A stretch of 64,000 bases of DNA from Ophiobolus disseminans. Lineage: Eukaryota > Ascomycota > Dothideomycetes > Pleosporales > Phaeosphaeriaceae. The translations under genes and the position numbers were made by a program. The DNA is taken from assembly GCA_010093685.1 (NCBI GenBank), contig MU006216.1, positions 31,265 to 95,264 on the forward strand, written 5' to 3'. Shown here in pieces: positions 11,694-21,513 of this stretch; positions within the stretch are counted from its first letter, which is position 1, and each line of letters begins with the position of its first letter. The notes beneath the pieces were generated by a model that saw nothing but the letters and a program-made list of their open reading frames with translations, searched no databases and had not been told where the DNA came from.

Positions 11694-12835
11694 TCACAGG
11701 TAATCCTTCTTGCGCCCAGTCCTCGTATACTGATTGAGATGCCACTCAACATCGCCTTCCTTGTTATCCAGCGTGCCGGCGCGAATCTCAAACAGCCTCA
11801 TACTCATTCGCGGCCCGACTTCAGCTAGCTCGACGGCCTGGTATCCGGTCTTGACGAAAACGTGATGTCGGACTTCGATCGTGTCTTCGATGTTCTTGAA
11901 CCTGTCGCTGCTGTTAGATTGTGTGCTTTGAAACTTGGTGTTGTAACGTACGTGACGACTCGATTCCCGACCTTCGCTGTGCCCTCCCTTGGTGGGAAGA
12001 GGTGCTTGAGTACCTGCACGATCCTCTGTCCCAGTTTTGTCGAGAAGCCCTCGAAGATGAGATGAGGGTAGCTTTCGGAGACTGTTCCTCTTGCGCTGTT
12101 CGGGATGTCCGCTCTTAATACCACGTTGTCTGGATGTGGTTAGTCCTGAGGTTGATTTGACTTCGCTGGAGCAAACTAACGCAGCGAGAAGCTTGCCGTC
12201 GGGCCGTGTGGGAAATGTGAAACTACTCAAGATCAGTATTGTCCGCCACCGTGCTGCCATTCAAGAGGACATACCCGTTAGTGCGGTCGGCGTTCCACGA
12301 TGCTCGTGCAACTGGGGTCATGTCAGAAATATTTCCACCAAAAGCTCGTCAGGCTTACCAGTATCAAATCACTCAAGCCTGATGCCTGTGCGCTTCCCAC
12401 CAGGTTGCTCAAAACGAGGTTTCCGCGATTCAATCTGATGCTCGTCGGGAGTCTAAAGCCACAAATTAGTGTTTGTCATCCACGTGATGGTTATTTCACT
12501 GCTTACAGCAGCCTGATCTCCTTCGCAAACGTCCCCAGTCTCGAACTGGGGTCTCTCGAAGTTGTGACCAATATCCTCGGATCCACCACGCCGCTCAACT
12601 GTGCATATTCATCGTCCAGACCCAGCTCTTCTTCAGCCGTCCGATCTGCGCGCGACTCATCGTACTTGTAGTCTTGGCGCAGTGCTTCGTCGTCGGCGAC
12701 CTCTCTGCTGAGTGGCTTCCCAGAGGCGAGCGACTGTTTGAGGGCGGCGCGCTTGTCGGCAAGTTCGGCTTCGCGGAGCGTCAAAGCGCGTCGGTATAGG
12801 TAGTCGCGGCGCTCACGTGCGTTTTTGCGTATCAT
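11694..12835 (-). CDS. IMP4: U3 snoRNP protein IMP4 (Brix domain)
   Basis: Small-subunit processome component that works with U3 snoRNA in 18S rRNA maturation in the nucleolus. Six exons (12835-12507, 12452-12359, 12311-12275, 12222-12181, 12129-11952, 11901-11694) keep one frame and give 295 aa, the usual IMP4 length. Signatures: N-terminal MIRKNARERRDYLYRRAL, FAKEIRLL before intron 1, RLNRGNLVL, LHEHRGTP, YPHLIFEGFSTKLG, and RHHVFVKTGYQAVELAEVGP in the last exon. The ATG at 12835 begins exactly at the conserved N-terminus. Upstream in-frame residues are not conserved-looking. Confidence 0.95.
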
Positions 12836-13273
12836 GGTTGTGGTGTTGGGTGTGATGTGAGGAGAGTTGGTGGTTGAAGGCCTCAAAAATTTGGAGGGTG
12901 ATGCAGCCAATCACGGCAGAGCGGACCCCCGACTCCATCCCATCTCTCACGGAACGCCCAGCTTGGCTATCTTCATCACATCGCCCCCCATCCATCGCCT
13001 GCCAAATGATAGCAGCTGTATAAGCTCGACGGGCTTTCCAAATAATGTTTTTTGACCTCCATTTACGTGGAGATAGACAGGGCACACCAACCGACGTCAC
13101 TGACATCACATCTTTTACAAGCGATCAGACAAAGCAGGAGGCGATTTTTATATTTCCGAGCATCAAGTATTCACTCCTCTCCGAATTCCATTATCTCCAC
13201 ACCTCAGGGTGCCGCCTCTATCCTTCCCCACGGGTGACCATATCTCGAGACCTGCACTGACGCACCAACCCCA
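12836..13273. other. Intergenic, no gene seen
   Basis: IMP4 promoter side and 3' flank of the secreted-protein gene at 13274-14119. Confidence 0.5.
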
Positions 13274-14119
13274 TCAGTAGCGGAAGCATGCGTACCGAGT
13301 CGCCAGCATGCGGGAGAAGGTTCCATCAGCGTTACCCTTGGCCGTGCCGATCCTCTCGGAGCCACCGCGACCGTCATGGGCACTGTGGGGGAGTTAGCGT
13401 CATATCCTGAAAATAAGAGCTTAATACCCTCGCAAGCTTTTTGGGCAGTGTTCGACGTCCGCAAACGCCTGCGAGGTTACCCAGGACGTACTAACCTATA
13501 CCACCAGCATTCACAGCCCTCGTTGACGTGATAGAACTCTGGCATGAACCCCTCGCTCTCGACGGCGAAGTTGTTCAGCATATCAGGCTTGTAGCCGGTA
13601 TTGTGGAGGGTCTGCTGGCCGAACCTGTCCTGGTCGATCGTGAAACCACATGGAGCGGATCCGTCTCTGCTTACTTTATCGAGCGCGCGAGGGGTGACTG
13701 TGACGGGCCAGCACTTGTAGAAGGCGACCCACTTGTCGAAGGCACCGGACGTAGGGCCAGCGAACTCGCCAATAGGCCATCCGACACCGCGGCTAGCTTC
13801 GCTGCATTATCACTGCTTCAGCAAAATCCTAATAGTGCTCTGAGGTTATCCAGGTCCTATTCAGCCTCACTTACGTGTAGAAGATGCAGTGATGGCCGGC
13901 GTTGACCTGGTAGGTGACAGGGCGCGGGTAGTTGCCGTTGTCGACCCTGTCGTCGAACCACTTGATCCAGTTATCCAGGTCGGACTTCATCTCGTAGGTA
14001 ACACCCTTGTCAGTGACCACGCTGCCAGCGATACCCGCGGTGACATCAACCAGGGCCAATGGGGACGCGAGGGCCAGAGTCGCAGTGACGGCGCTGATGA
14101 GTAGGTTGAGGAAGCGCAT
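13274..14119 (-). CDS. Secreted protein, probable two-domain member of the small secreted protein family
   Basis: Three exons (14119-13875, 13801-13496, 13382-13274), 219 aa, with a clear signal peptide (MRFLNLLISAVTATLALASP). Both introns are phase 2 and each directly follows an aromatic-cysteine motif: HHCIFY before intron 1 and GCECWWY before intron 2. The small secreted genes from 14.6 to 29.4 kb have one phase-2 intron after G-C-x-C-x-[FWY]-[FWYH]. The simplest reading is an internal duplication: a first unit ending in the C-I-F-Y motif and a second ending in G-C-E-C-W-W-Y. The protein closes with YACFRY, like the aromatic-x-C ending of its neighbours. No named family is recognised. Confidence 0.8.
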
Positions 14120-14624
14120 ATTGTCGATTGGATTAGCTCTGTGAAAGTTGATGGTGGATGGTGGATGGACTCGCAGGATCTTGAAGTTGGGTCGGGGTTA
14201 AGTACAGAAAGAGCCTTTGAGCTGTTGAGGCGACACAATCTCTCTTAGAGGTTTTGAGCAAACTTCGTGGACTGTGCAACTCAACAAGGTGCACCTCAAC
14301 AAGGTTCTGTTAACCAGCTCGGCCCTGACCGCACAAGGGCAAGCGTTCGTCGTACACATTCAGGCTACTCTAACGCGAGTAAGATTCCCACCAAAGAGCA
14401 CGATGCCCTCATGCAAGGCTCCGCTTTGTTTGCTTCAATTAACCCAAGGCTCGAGAGTCACAAAATGCAACACAAACACACGCACGTCCTTCACAGTCCT
14501 TGGGCATATAAACACGCGACCCCTTCCTCAAAGCCCGATCAACGAACTCGCACCACTCATCAACCTCGCACAACTGCCACATACCTACAACTCAACGGAT
14601 TACACACACCTACAGATACCCACT
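14120..14624. other. Intergenic between divergent secreted-protein genes
   Basis: Shared upstream region of the minus-strand gene at 13274-14119 and the plus-strand pseudogene at 14625. No gene is seen. Confidence 0.5.
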
Positions 14625-15065
14625 ATGCATTACCTCTCCACCTTCCTCCTCCTCCTCGCCACCCTCCTCACCCTCGTATCAGCTAGTGACTTAGACAACA
14701 AAGACAAGCATTGACTAGACTTCATCTGCGGCTGCTCCAACCTCTACGCCCCTCCAAACACCCAGGACGAGCTCTTGCTCGAGGGCGACCAGTGCCACAA
14801 ATTCAAGTACACCGCAAAGGACGCGGATCTGCACAAGGGCTGTACGTCCGCATTTTTCCAGTAAGTGGATAAGAGGTTAGTTGGAGGTGGGAAGTGTGGG
14901 GGTTTGAAGGTTGAAAGGAGGCTGACGTTGTGCAGGGAACCGGATTGTAAGGTCCAGGTGTCTAATAATGGCTTCAAAGATGGGACGCTGAAGATTTGGT
15001 TCGAGGAGTGGCATAAGGTGAATTATTTTCGCTATGGGCATGCCACGAAATACAAAGATCCTTGA
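14625..15065 (+). pseudogene. Small secreted protein family I, copy B (nonsense codon, cysteines lost)
   Basis: Exon 1 at 14625-14860 and exon 2 at 14936-15065, with a phase-2 intron (GTAAGT...GTGCAG) after the family motif. A strong signal peptide (MHYLSTFLLLLATLLTLVSA) is followed after only nine more residues by an in-frame TGA. The frame beyond it stays family-like to the terminal TGA. Relative to intact copies the second Cys of G-C-x-C is Ser (KGCTSAFF), and the closing Cys is Arg. Loss of a disulfide partner on both sides plus the stop indicates a decayed copy. Confidence 0.75.
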
Positions 15066-15740
15066 GGAAAGCGGGTGGTGATGGGTGGTGCGTGGGAATT
15101 GTGACGTCGTTTTATTATGTTCGTAGTCTTAAGTTGATAGGCATTTACTACGAGGAAGAGTAAAGCGATGAGGATCAAGAGAGCTTGGGATTGATGGTCT
15201 AGCTGAGGGTAGGCCTTCTTGTGATGTTTGTCTTCTTACTGCCATCGTGCATCACGCCGGAGTTTGGCGCTGCTATACCTTGTCGGATATTTACGGCATG
15301 TAATCGCTATGAGAGCTCGGCCAATTCGCCATCTTTTTTTATTCGGCAACGTCTAAAGCTGGCATAGCTAACAAATGCATGTGATAATTGTTTGAGAGCG
15401 CAAGGCAGGAGGTTGCGGAAACTTTCACACCTTTGCTTTTTGACTGCAATTGCTTCAATACATGATCATAACGCGAGGATGGCTACACTTTGAGAGAAGT
15501 GGATCCTTTCTACAGTTGACCAGGGATGGCAGTTCGGTCACGATCAAGGCGTGACTTACCTGCCTGGTCGATTATATCACAACACTTACCTCCAATCGCG
15601 CGCTCGTCGCTACCACTCTGCCCTCCCACGTCAGTATCTCTGCCGAAACCCACTCACCTCCACTCAAAACTGCACTTGTGCAGCGACTGTCCTCAAACTC
15701 ACCCCGCCCCACACACAAACCACATCAATCAATCTTCACA
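15066..15740. other. Intergenic within small secreted protein array
   Basis: No gene seen. The C/A-rich tract just upstream of 15741 resembles the leader of the other array genes. Confidence 0.5.
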
Positions 15741-16124
15741 ATGAAGCTCCTTCTCTTCTTCCTCGCCATACTCCTCACGCTGGTCAACTGCGCATCCGCC
15801 GACGAAAACTGCGGCCTAGTGTATCAATTCGGCAACGACCACATCTACTACATGCCCAACGACAAGAGGTGCCACAAGGCCGACGGCATCATTCGGTACT
15901 CCGTCGTCTACAAGGGCTGCGCTTGCATATTCTTCCAGTAAGTATGCTGCGGTAAGGTTGGAGTGTGGGTGCAATGTTAACATCGCAGCGAGGAGGATTG
16001 CGGACATGGCAATCGGCATAATGGCGTTGTTATTGTGGAGGGAAGCAAGGATGAGAAAAGGCTTATCAAGTTCAAGGAACATGATCGGGCGAGGTGGTAT
16101 TATTGTCAGGGGATGGGGGAGTAG
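15741..16124 (+). CDS. Small secreted cysteine protein family I, copy C (110 aa)
   Basis: Exon 1 at 15741-15937, phase-2 intron 15938-15988, exon 2 at 15989-16124. The signal peptide is MKLLLFFLAILLTLVNCASA. Six mature cysteines sit in family order: N-C-G, R-C-H, KGCAC, then D-C-G in exon 2 and YYC near the C-terminus. The intron directly follows KGCACIFF. This is one of the cleanest copies. Function is unknown; size, Cys pattern and clustering suggest a disulfide-stabilised apoplastic protein. Confidence 0.85.
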
Positions 16125-16332
16125 GTGGGGGGATTGAAGGTGAGGAGGAAGTGGTTATTTTCCGGGGGAACTGCAACACGGAACACTAGAGAGTTGAACT
16201 GTAAAGTCGTCCCCCTCCTTTTTATAACCAAACTATGCACTTCGGCAACTTCGTTATTTTTAAGACTGAACTATGATATATTAGCCAGGCTCGCTACCAA
16301 GCCACAACAACACCCTACAGAAGATTGGAATT

Positions 16333-16428
16333 TAACACATTAACACATTAACACATTAACACACTAACACATTAACACACTAACACATTAACACACTAAC
16401 ACATTAACACACTAACACATTAACACAC
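16333..16428. repeat. 8-bp tandem repeat upstream of copy D
   Basis: About twelve head-to-tail copies of AACACA[TC]T, ending about 30 bp before the copy D start codon, i.e. in its promoter or 5' leader. Repeat-number change here could alter expression (inference). Confidence 0.9.
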
Positions 16429-16459
16429 CACACTTCCATAAACCTTCCTCAAATCCAAA

Positions 16460-16830
16460 ATGTACTTCCTCGCCCTCCTTCTCGCCCTCCTGAACACCGC
16501 ATTCGCCAAAAAGCCCTCCGACCCCCAACACAAATGCGGCTGGGTAATACAACACGGCAAGATAGACTTATTCATGACCACCGCAGAGAACCGCTGCGTT
16601 CCACACGACTTCCCCATCACGCGCATCAAAGTTTTCGAGGGGTGCGTGTGCCAGTTCTTCAGGGAAGTATCGCCAGAAATGGAGAGTGTGGGGCTGACCA
16701 GTTTAGTGGCAATCAGTGCGACGCAGACAAGATGGTGAGGGAAGTGAAAGTAGATAGTGGGGTGTATCCTCGAGTGGAGTCTGTGGAGGGGAGGAAGGGG
16801 GTGTTGTCATATAGGTGCGGTAGGTATTAG
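16460..16830 (+). CDS. Small secreted protein family I, copy D (splice-donor lesion)
   Basis: Signal peptide MYFLALLLALLNTAFA, then K-C-G-W, N-R-C and GCVCQFF as in copy E. In the siblings a GT donor follows at phase 2. Here the expected site reads AG-GGAAGT instead of AG-GTAAGT, so the donor GT is GG. The family exon 2 is still present from 16707 (acceptor GTTTAG) with N-Q-C and Y-R-C in frame to TAG 16830. Without splicing, translation runs on to TGA 16736-16738 and gives a 92-aa protein lacking the last two cysteines. It is probably a recently damaged copy; an unconventional donor is possible. Confidence 0.6.
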
Positions 16831-16935
16831 GGGATGAATTGGGGGAGATTGTTGATGCTCGGTTGGGTTCTTCGTCACTGGGTACATTCGCTACCAAACC
16901 ATACAACTCTGTAGATGTAAAATCAATCCACCAAC

Positions 16936-17404
16936 ATGTATCACACACAACACACCAACTTATCGTATCCTCCAGCTATACCTAAAACGTCTATCCTCGC
17001 CCTCTTCATCCTCCTAACTACCCCATCCGCCAAAAAGCCTCCACCCAATCTATCTCGCTGCGGCTGGATAAAGTCATCCAACATCCCAAAGAAAGTAAAG
17101 ACCTTTGCCAGAGTCAACATATGCCTGCAGCGCGACGATCCCATCACGAGCTTCATCGTCTACAAGGTATGCGTGTGCCAGTTCTTCAAGTATGTATTGC
17201 TACCTACAGAGACCAGGCTCGTGGGCTCAATAGTTTAGGGGCAGCCGGTGTGACCGTAACGAGAGGGTGAAGAGAGTGCACGTGGCATGGGACCAGAGAC
17301 AGATGCAGGAAGATCTGCCCGAGCAGGCGGGGGTGTTGTCGTATAGGTGTGAGTTGGATTATGTGGTTGGGGGAAAGAAGAAGCCTAGGCCGGGGGATGA
17401 GTAA
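16936..17404 (+). CDS. Small secreted cysteine protein family I, copy E (shifted start)
   Basis: Exon 1 at 16936-17189, phase-2 intron 17190-17238 (GTATGT...TTTAG), exon 2 at 17239-17404. Cysteines: R-C-G-W, I-C-L, VCVCQFF, then S-R-C and Y-R-C in exon 2. The place where siblings have the signal-peptide ATG reads ACG (16987-16989). The only in-frame ATG is 51 bp upstream (16936), adding 17 polar residues before the hydrophobic segment. The product is 139 aa from 16936, or 122 aa if ACG is used. Whether it is still secreted is uncertain. Confidence 0.7.
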
Positions 17405-17890
17405 GGGCTTTGGTGGACTGGGGCTTGAGTGGCGCAAGGTAACTTTTGATGGTGGAAATGCGCAAGTCTGGTGGTTCACATCGTTCGTTCAATCACTTCG
17501 GCGACACTTCGACAAAATTTAGATTCAAATCACGTTTTGCATGAACACAGGTCTGGATATTGTTTGTAGTGTGTCTGCGTTGAAGCCATACCGGCATGGA
17601 CACGTGAGGATTCACGTATAACTGTGAAGAAGTATGATTTGCATCGTACACCCACGCTTTTTGTTTTCATCACGTCACTTCTTGATTCATCACAACCAGT
17701 GTTACTCATTCCCAACACGTTGCATCTCCAATTGGCGTTGTTCCCCTTTAGATCTAGCCTTGATCTGCAGTGCAGGTTGTAGGTTCGCTACCAAAGTACC
17801 TGCATAACAACGAAACTCAAGCCGCCGAATAACACACTTCACACATCACACCTTCATCTCATCTCACACACCACAGCTATCAACTTCACA
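17405..17890. other. Intergenic within array
   Basis: No gene seen between copies E and F. Confidence 0.5.
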
Positions 17891-18276
17891 ATGCGCCTCC
17901 TCCTACTCCTCGTCCTCGTAGCCGCCTCATCCGCCAAGAAACCCAACGACCCACGGCGCTGCATGTGGCTGAAGCACCACAACAGCAACCCAGAAGCAGA
18001 AGCATTCCCCGAAGGCAACCGGTGCTCATGGCGCCGCGACCCGATTAAGCAGTTCGGCGTATTTTTGAGCTGCAGGTGCGAATTCTACGAGTAAGTTTCA
18101 AGTCGGCGATTAAGTGGGCGTTGACTGATTGGTGTAGGGGTAATACTTGCGATGCGGGGAAGGTGGTAAGCACTGTTAGTGCTAGCAGGACAGAGGAATT
18201 CGGGGACTTTGACAAGGATCAGCAGGTCATGTCGTTCAAGTGTGATAGCATGATCAAGAAAGAAGGCAACGCGTGA
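17891..18276 (+). CDS. Small secreted cysteine protein family I, copy F (112 aa)
   Basis: Exon 1 at 17891-18090, phase-2 intron 18091-18137 (GTAAGT...GTGTAG), exon 2 at 18138-18276. The signal peptide is MRLLLLLVLVAASSA followed by KKPNDP, like copy D (KKPSDP). Cysteines: R-C-M-W, N-R-C, SCRCEFY before the intron, then T-C-D and F-K-C. It appears intact. Copies D, E and F share the K-K-P start of the mature protein and form a closer subgroup, in keeping with recent tandem duplication. Confidence 0.85.
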
Positions 18277-18762
18277 GAAAGTTCGGAGGCGCTTGGCTGA
18301 TCGTTACATCGCTGGTCTTCTTGTGGGACTGGCGTGGATTGATAGGTGAGCATCGCTCGTCAATTCGCAAGAAATGGGCTGTGAGAATCTGGGAGTTCAC
18401 GTCGTTATTTTAGTCATTACCTAGGTTTCTTTGACGGACTTCTAAATCCCACAGCGCGGCTTCCGTAGAGTAGACACAAACTGAAGGTTTTCTCACTGAA
18501 CTCAACTACAAGTGCATGCGGTTTTGTCACTGCGTTTGTTGCGTGTTACAGGGAAGAACAGCGGCATTTAATGCGAGGATTCGTGAATTACCGTATGTTA
18601 AATCTCACAAACCTTAACATCGCACGGAGCGAATATCCCTTTGAACGCACGAACTCACACAACACCTTCAGCGAACACACGATGAATTGTGAAGAGAAGA
18701 GTATACTTAACGGCATCCACGCTCTCCTTCTGCCTTGATCCACCATATCCCCAAAACCAGCC
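18277..18762. other. Intergenic within array
   Basis: No gene seen between copies F and G. Confidence 0.5.
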
Positions 18763-19225
18763 ATGCACTTCTCCTCAATCCTTACCATCTTTCTCTCCGC
18801 ACTCAGTGCTGTCTCAGCCAACAAGGGCGATTTCCGCAAAGACGAAGCCGCTGTGGCATACACCACCACAGGTCAAATAGTCAAATTTCGAGCAGATTTT
18901 GAAGGCTGCAACAATGTACGTTATTCTTCATCGTCGCTGCATGTCATCAACAACTAGGAAACATATTTTCCTCGCAGATGGGCTACTACACGGACAATGT
19001 GCGTCTATATCAAGGCCATGAATGCAGTTTCTACTGGAAAAGACCCAACGACGAGTAAGTCGTCCTCTTGTCGCTTCGGTTCGAGGAATTTAATCGTGAC
19101 TGTGTAGGCCGGGTGCGTGTGTGCCGAGATCACATTTCATTACGTAGGGCAGTCTGAATGAGGATAGGCTTGTGCAGTTTAAGCCAGAGAACAATGCGTG
19201 GATGTGGGACTGCAAGCGCTTGTGA
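18763..19225 (+). pseudogene. Small secreted protein family I, copy G (nonsense codon in last exon)
   Basis: Three exons: 18763-18915, 18978-19054, 19108-19225. The signal peptide is MHFSSILTIFLSALSAVSA. It has an extra phase-0 intron, as in copy H, then H-E-C-S-F-Y followed closely by the family's phase-2 intron. In exon 3 an in-frame TAG (19145-19147) interrupts a frame that would otherwise run 26 more codons to the family-typical ending W-D-C-K-R-L and TGA 19223. The stop removes the closing Cys. Only four cysteines remain, so this is a divergent or decaying copy. Confidence 0.65.
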
Positions 19226-20090
19226 GCGGTGCAGGTGGTTTGGAGTGTTGGGAGTAAATGTGCTATTTTAGGTTGGGCAGTTTGAATCGTTGGGTCTAAC
19301 GGGTCTTGATGTCGAATGCGGTTAAGTTCGTTTGGTTGTGGGTGGGGTGGCTTCCACTCTCGAAGTCATGCCGTAATGAGCAATCAGCGCCATTGCCTCT
19401 TTGGTGTCTTCCTCGCTCCTCCTGCCGAAGTAGCAGTGAACTGCGTCGAATGCAAAGTGATGCATGTCGTCCGCAAACGTCGAATGCAAGCTTCACGACA
19501 TGATGGTTCTAACCTCAAAAATTGTGAACTATGTAACGACACGGGTATTTCCAAGCGCAATGTTGAACTCCGATCACCTAGTTCACTTCCAAGGTTCCGA
19601 GCTGACCGACAATCAGCACCTGAATATTGACATATGGCCAACTGTACTCGCACAGTCGCTTTCGTGAATGAATTGCAACTCTGAAATCATGGTACGTAGG
19701 GGCTACACTAACGCGAGAAAATATGCCTGCTCCAGGGCGATCCACGGTCAGACTACGGCTTGGGTTTCATCATCCTGGGGCAAGTCCGCAGTCGGATCTT
19801 TACGTTTGACGGTCAGACTGATTGTTACATGTTACCAGCTGACGTTCCATCCACGCGATGCCACGACAATTGGTGAATGATCCGAGAATGTCAGCTCCGC
19901 CGATATCGTTGCTGCAAACAGGATGTACCCTGAAAATATCTACACGTCTTGCAGGCGGATGGGATATATAAGTATGGGCTTTCTCCCCTTCCCGTATATA
20001 AGTCTTTGAATTGGTACCCCTTCGACGGGATCACAGATTCCATTCCAAACCTTGCAACTCCATCTCCCACAATACCCCGATATTGCGATC
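19226..20090. other. Intergenic upstream of copy H
   Basis: About 865 bp without a credible gene. Two TATA-like elements lie near the right end. Confidence 0.5.
19963..20002 (+). promoter_or_regulatory. Paired TATA-like boxes upstream of copy H
   Basis: GATATATAAG (19963-19972) and GTATATAAG (19994-20002) lie about 120 and 90 bp before the start codon at 20091, a plausible core-promoter position. Confidence 0.5.
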
Positions 20091-20525
20091 ATGCAATTCA
20101 GTCACATTTTCGTTCTGCTCGCTGCGACGGTCTCTGTCTCCGCAAAAGATGACCCACGCAAAGGATACTGTGGCTACGCCAAGATCGTTGGAGGTCCCAA
20201 AGGTGGAGGCCCCTTATTGCGCGATGGGGTATGCCAGGAGGTAAGATATCGAGACGCTTCGGCATATGTGCAGAAACGAGAAACTGACTTGCTACTCAGG
20301 TCCGATCTCCTTTCCTCTCCGTTGAGATCTACAAAGGCTGCACGTGCAGGTTTCATTTGTAAGTGCACACACGGCTGTTGCCCGAAGCATGCACTAATAT
20401 ACTACAGCGCTTCTGGCTGTAACGAAAACAGTCTTCTAGTTTATGGCGGTAGTACTACCCATGACATGGGTGGTGACTTCAGGAAAGAGCACGGCTTTAA
20501 GTGGTACACTTGCGCTCCACTATGA
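20091..20525 (+). CDS. Small secreted cysteine protein family I, copy H (108 aa)
   Basis: Three exons: 20091-20240, 20300-20358, 20408-20525. The signal peptide is MQFSHIFVLLAATVSVSA. Cysteines: Y-C-G-Y, V-C-Q (end of exon 1), KGCTCRFH before the phase-2 intron, then G-C-N and Y-T-C in exon 3. The extra phase-0 intron between Cys2 and the G-C-x-C motif is shared with copy G only. All boundaries are GT-AG and the frame is intact. Confidence 0.85.
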   Translation: MQFSHIFVLLAATVSVSAKDDPRKGYCGYAKIVGGPKGGGPLLRDGVCQEVRYRDASAYVQKRETDLLLRSDLLSSPLRSTKAARAGFICKCTHGCCPKHALIYYSASGCNENSLLVYGGSTTHDMGGDFRKEHGFKWYTCAPL

Positions 20526-20810
20526 TGGCGTATCTGATTGCCGATTAAGCAACGGTTGTCGGATGGTGTGATCTTGGTGTATGGCTTGATGCTGTTATGT
20601 GATACGTGTATCAGTTTCCGATGAACTGAAATTCAAAGGCATTCTCAAAGCCTACCAACTCGATCTTCTACCCAAGCTCTACATATTTTCACCAGTCTCG
20701 AAACTTACACAACTATCAAACTCGCATCACGAGGTCCTATCTTCTCACTGCATTCCTTCTTAACCTCCTAATCACTCTTATTATCGCCAAAGACCATACT
20801 TGTGGGACAC

Positions 20811-20982
20811 TCTACTGTCAGCCTGGCACCTTAGTTCACATGGTACAATGTGGACTGCATCTCCACGTGACTCTAAGTCACTGGCTTACTCATCATGTTG
20901 TGTATATAATCGCTCTGTGTAGCTCTCTCAATACAACAACCTTCTTCTCACTTTTGCCCTGTCTCCTATATCCGACATCTAC
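20811..20982 (+). mobile_element. Solo LTR a (162 bp) with TCTAC duplication
   Basis: Starts TGTCAGCC at 20816, ends TCCGACA at 20977 and is flanked by perfect 5-bp repeats TCTAC (20811-20815 and 20978-20982). It contains a TATATAA box. It is similar to the LTRs at 21200 and 25576. Confidence 0.85.
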
Positions 20983-21194
20983 TACTTCCATTTCTCTGAT
21001 GACGAGGGCTATATAAATCACTCCCTCTGGCGCCATAAGATAAAATGTCATAAGGACAGCCGTTTAATCGAACACGTCCGCGTTGCCGGCGGCTGCCAGT
21101 GTAAATTCTACAAGTACGTGTAATAAGGCTCAAATTAATTCTGGAGAGCTAACCATCATCAGTAAGGAGGATTGCAATAGCGCGGGGCTCGTAG

Positions 21195-21426
21195 CAGATT
21201 GTCGGATGTGAGAGACAGGGCAGAAAAGAGGGAGAAGGTTGATTGTTCTATAGAGTAGACAAGCAAGATTATATACAAGAGTACGCGTAAGCATATGATG
21301 TGGAAAGAGTGGCTGTGAAAGCCATAGAAGGTACTGGAATGTACTGTGCTCATATAAGCTCATGTATCGGACCGATAGGGGATCACGATGTACCGATGAG
21401 GTTGAGCTGCCAGGTTTGACACAGAT
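21195..21426 (-). mobile_element. Solo LTR b (222 bp) with CAGAT duplication
   Basis: Inverted relative to LTR a: TGTCGG at 21200 to TTTGACA at 21421, flanked by CAGAT on both sides (21195-21199 and 21422-21426). It is nearly identical over about 190 bp to the LTR in the intron at 25576-25789. Confidence 0.85.
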
Positions 21427-21513
21427 GTAGGAGACCGGAAGGCGGATGTATTTGCTGATAACATGAAGGGGCGGGCTGTCCAGTGGTACCAGTGCTCGGG
21501 GGGTAAGTTCTGA

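Larger units (their letters stand above)
20729..21513 (+). pseudogene. Small secreted protein family I, copy I, split by two solo LTRs
   Basis: The frame runs from an ACG (20729) where siblings have ATG, through a hydrophobic leader and T-C-G, then is cut at 20815 by a solo LTR (20816-20977). Coding sequence resumes at 20983 with K-C-H and GGCQCKFY. A phase-2 intron (21114-21162) and D-C-N follow, and a second, inverted solo LTR (21200-21421) cuts exon 2. The ending, with Y-Q-C, resumes at 21427 and stops at TGA 21511. Removing each LTR with one copy of its duplication restores the family's exon lengths and phases (218 nt and 124 nt), which confirms the reading. Confidence 0.85.

Noticed and set aside
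16322..16430. CRISPR-like array
   Set aside because: Units are 8 bp with no spacers; a simple tandem repeat in a eukaryotic promoter.
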